Assembly: GCA_937926755.1 (NCBI GenBank)
Contig: CALBBA010000046.1
Location: 1-16,164, forward strand
Source: an uncultured Collinsella sp.
GTDB lineage: Bacteria; Actinomycetota; Coriobacteriia; Coriobacteriales; Coriobacteriaceae
Reading direction: 5' to 3'
Length of the DNA: 16,164 nt
Below are positions 14,582 through 16,164 of this stretch, piece after piece. The position numbers were made by a program, and so were the translations under genes. Position 1 is the first letter of the stretch. Each line of letters opens with the position of its first letter. The notes under the pieces are model-generated. The model did no database searches. It was not told the DNA's origin and saw only the letters and a program-made list of their open reading frames with translations.

Positions 14582-16101
14582 TGGTCCCTCCTTCCCTGAT
14601 ACATCGCCGCCTCGAGCACGTGGTCCTGCGTCACTTGGTCGCTCTCGGCGACATCTGCGATCGTACGCGCAATGCGAACCAGGCGCACGATGCCGCGGCC
14701 CGTGAGATGTGTGCGCTTCGACAGGCCGAGCACACACTTCTCTGCCGCATCATCGAGCTCAAAGGTCGAAACGACGCCGTCAATGGGCCGTGTCTCGTCA
14801 TCCTCGGCCTCGGCATCCGCATCGTCCATACGGGACTCGCGCCAGGCGCGAAAGGCGCGACCGCGCACAACGTAGTCACGTAACTCGGCCGACGACATGC
14901 CCTCCGCTCCCTCGATAATCACCTGGGGGTCGGGACGGGTCACATCGATCATCATGTCGATGCGGTCGGCCAAAGGGCCGCGCAGTTTAGACCGATAGCG
15001 CTCGACCATCGCCGCTGAGCAGCGACACGGTACCTCGCGATCGCCCAAAAAACCGCAGGGGCAGGGATTGCTCGCAGCCAGCAGCTGAAAGCGCGACGGG
15101 AAGGTAAAGGCCCCGTCGACGCGCACGATCCTCACATAGCCGCGTTCGATGGGCTGACGCAGCGTCTGCAGCACACCCGTGGGAAACTCGGCAAGCTCGT
15201 CCAAAAAGAGCACGCCGCCATGAGCAAGGCTGATCTCACCCGGATGCACCGGGCGTCCTCCGCCAATGAGGCCCGCCGTTGAAATACTGTGGTGGGGACT
15301 GCGGAAGGGCCGATGACCTGCCAATAATCCATCGATGTTCTCGCCCAAGACCGAATGGATGCACAGCGCCTCCTGCTGGTCCTCAACGGAAAGCTCGGGC
15401 AGGATGCCGGTCATACGACGGGCGAGCATCGTCTTGCCCGATCCCGGGGACCCGATCATAAGCAAACCGAGCTCACCCGCTGCCGCCAGAGCCATGCCGC
15501 GTTTGGCAACCTCCTGCCCCAGTACGTCGGCATAGTCGAGCTCGGGCTCAAAGGTCGCCTCGAGCACTTCAGAATCCAGGTAATGCCGTGCGGCATCCTC
15601 CATGCCATGGGCAAGCTGAGATAGGTGGTCGATAAAGCCGCAATCCACGCCCGCGAGTGGCACATGCTGGTCGGACCTGCCGGCGATAAAAGACAGCCCC
15701 ATATCACGCGCCAATAGCTGAAACGCCACCTCGCCCTTGACGGGAAGCACCGTACCGTCCAAGCCAAGCTCACCAGCAATAAGACAACGATCGAGGTTGT
15801 CGCGGGGAATCTGACCATCGGCCGCCAATACCGCGATGGCGATGGGCAGATCAAAGCCGCTACCGGTCTTGCGAATATCGCCGGGCGCCAGATTGACCGT
15901 AATGCCCGAGCGCGGGATCTCGAACCCGGCGGAGCGCATCGCGCAGCGAATTCGACCGCGTGACTCCATCACCTCCATACTCGGGATGCCGAGCATCTGG
16001 ATGCCCGGAACGCCACCGGCAAGCGAGACCTCGACCGTGACGTGAATCGCCTCGACGCCGCGGATGCAGGCCGCGTGAACGGCAAACGTCTCGAACGCCA
16101 T
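14578..16101 (-). CDS. comM: ComM/YifB-family AAA+ ATPase (Mg-chelatase-like)
   Basis: A 507-residue AAA+ protein of the YifB/ComM family. ComM of Vibrio and related bacteria is a hexameric helicase that promotes branch migration during natural transformation. The N-terminal Lon-like ChlI domain is about 1-175, with VSLAGGVPGIQMLGIP (25-40) and NLAPGDIRKTGSGFDLPIA (70-88). Walker A GSPGSGKT is at 217-224 and Walker B VLFLDE at 297-302. NPCPCGFLG with Cys347, Cys349, Cys359 and Cys361 forms a probable zinc site. The C-terminal lid has RLVRIARTIADV. An acidic stretch (about 425-436) replaces part of the usual linker. ATG 16101 overlaps the stop of the preceding gene (TGATG); the ribosome site AGGTG is weak, suggesting coupling. 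An in-frame TTG at 16116 is less likely. Confidence 0.96.
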   Translation of the reverse strand: MAFETFAVHAACIRGVEAIHVTVEVSLAGGVPGIQMLGIPSMEVMESRGRIRCAMRSAGFEIPRSGITVNLAPGDIRKTGSGFDLPIAIAVLAADGQIPRDNLDRCLIAGELGLDGTVLPVKGEVAFQLLARDMGLSFIAGRSDQHVPLAGVDCGFIDHLSQLAHGMEDAARHYLDSEVLEATFEPELDYADVLGQEVAKRGMALAAAGELGLLMIGSPGSGKTMLARRMTGILPELSVEDQQEALCIHSVLGENIDGLLAGHRPFRSPHHSISTAGLIGGGRPVHPGEISLAHGGVLFLDELAEFPTGVLQTLRQPIERGYVRIVRVDGAFTFPSRFQLLAASNPCPCGFLGDREVPCRCSAAMVERYRSKLRGPLADRIDMMIDVTRPDPQVIIEGAEGMSSAELRDYVVRGRAFRAWRESRMDDADAEAEDDETRPIDGVVSTFELDDAAEKCVLGLSKRTHLTGRGIVRLVRIARTIADVAESDQVTQDHVLEAAMYQGRRDQ

Positions 16102-16164
16102 CACGACACCTGCCAATCGAACGCGTTGTACTGATGCTCGATCTCGGCAATATGCCCGCCACGA
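16101..16164 (-). CDS. C-terminal end of a probable YraN-family protein (partial)
   Basis: The last 20 codons of a gene that enters from the right edge, ending with TGA at 16103-16101, which overlaps the comM ATG. The visible residues include GGHIAEIEHQYNAFDWQVS. An I-x-H-x-x-x-AF ending is typical of YraN/UPF0102, a small nuclease-fold family, and yraN commonly precedes comM-dprA. The identification rests on this short tail and on gene order, so it is tentative. Confidence 0.5.
   Translation of the reverse strand, partial: RGGHIAEIEHQYNAFDWQVS

Noticed and set aside
14582..14737. N-terminal extension of dprA into comM
   Set aside because: The extra 52 residues are Arg/His/Pro-rich shadow of comM, and a strong ribosome site sits right before the ATG at 14581.

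Overview
The window looks like a chromosomal core region of a GC-rich member of the class Coriobacteriia (Actinomycetota), most like Collinsella. This is inferred from base composition, codon use (mostly G/C third positions), frequent GTG/TTG starts and gene order; no rRNA or other marker is present to prove it. There is no tRNA, rRNA, insertion sequence, prophage or CRISPR array, and no gap between genes longer than about 220 bases.

Layout. One gene lies on the + strand: a stand-alone APH/choline-kinase-fold phosphotransferase (100-864). It is preceded by a G8/C8 inverted repeat and closed by a strong intrinsic terminator. Everything else is on the - strand and reads from right to left as three transcription units. 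Unit 1 (16164 to 11377) is the tail of a probable yraN, then comM, dprA, trmFO and xerC, packed with overlaps or very short gaps and ending in a likely terminator. Unit 2 (11157 to 9514) is rpsB-tsf, with its own sigma70-type promoter, a roughly 135-nt structured leader and a strong terminator. Unit 3 (9395 to 1044) is pyrH-frr-uppS-cdsA-dxr-rseP-ispG-proS, with junctions of 0-25 nt, ending in a terminator that faces the one from the phosphotransferase gene.

How the genes work together. Unit 1 combines handling of incoming DNA (ComM, DprA), chromosome dimer resolution (XerC) and tRNA T-loop methylation (TrmFO). Unit 2 makes ribosomal protein S2 and EF-Ts. Unit 3 joins UMP kinase and ribosome recycling to envelope building: Dxr and IspG are two steps of the MEP isoprenoid pathway that supplies UppS, UppS makes the undecaprenyl carrier, CdsA makes CDP-diacylglycerol, RseP is an intramembrane protease, and ProS charges tRNA-Pro. 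The block is a condensed version of the Bacillus subtilis order smf-topA-gid-codV-clpQ-clpY-codY...rpsB-tsf-pyrH-frr-uppS-cdsA-dxr-rasP-proS, without topA and clpQ-clpY-codY.

Most worth a second look: (1) a roughly 120-residue insertion in RseP with a winged-helix-like segment, predicted cytosolic; (2) a perfect 7-6-7 dyad filling the spacer of the rpsB promoter, followed by a leader with mutually exclusive hairpins around the Shine-Dalgarno; (3) an xerC whose reading frame has no ATG/GTG/TTG where the conserved protein should begin; (4) the G8/C8 tract ahead of the phosphotransferase gene. I found no clearly new multi-gene system; the genes are mostly housekeeping.
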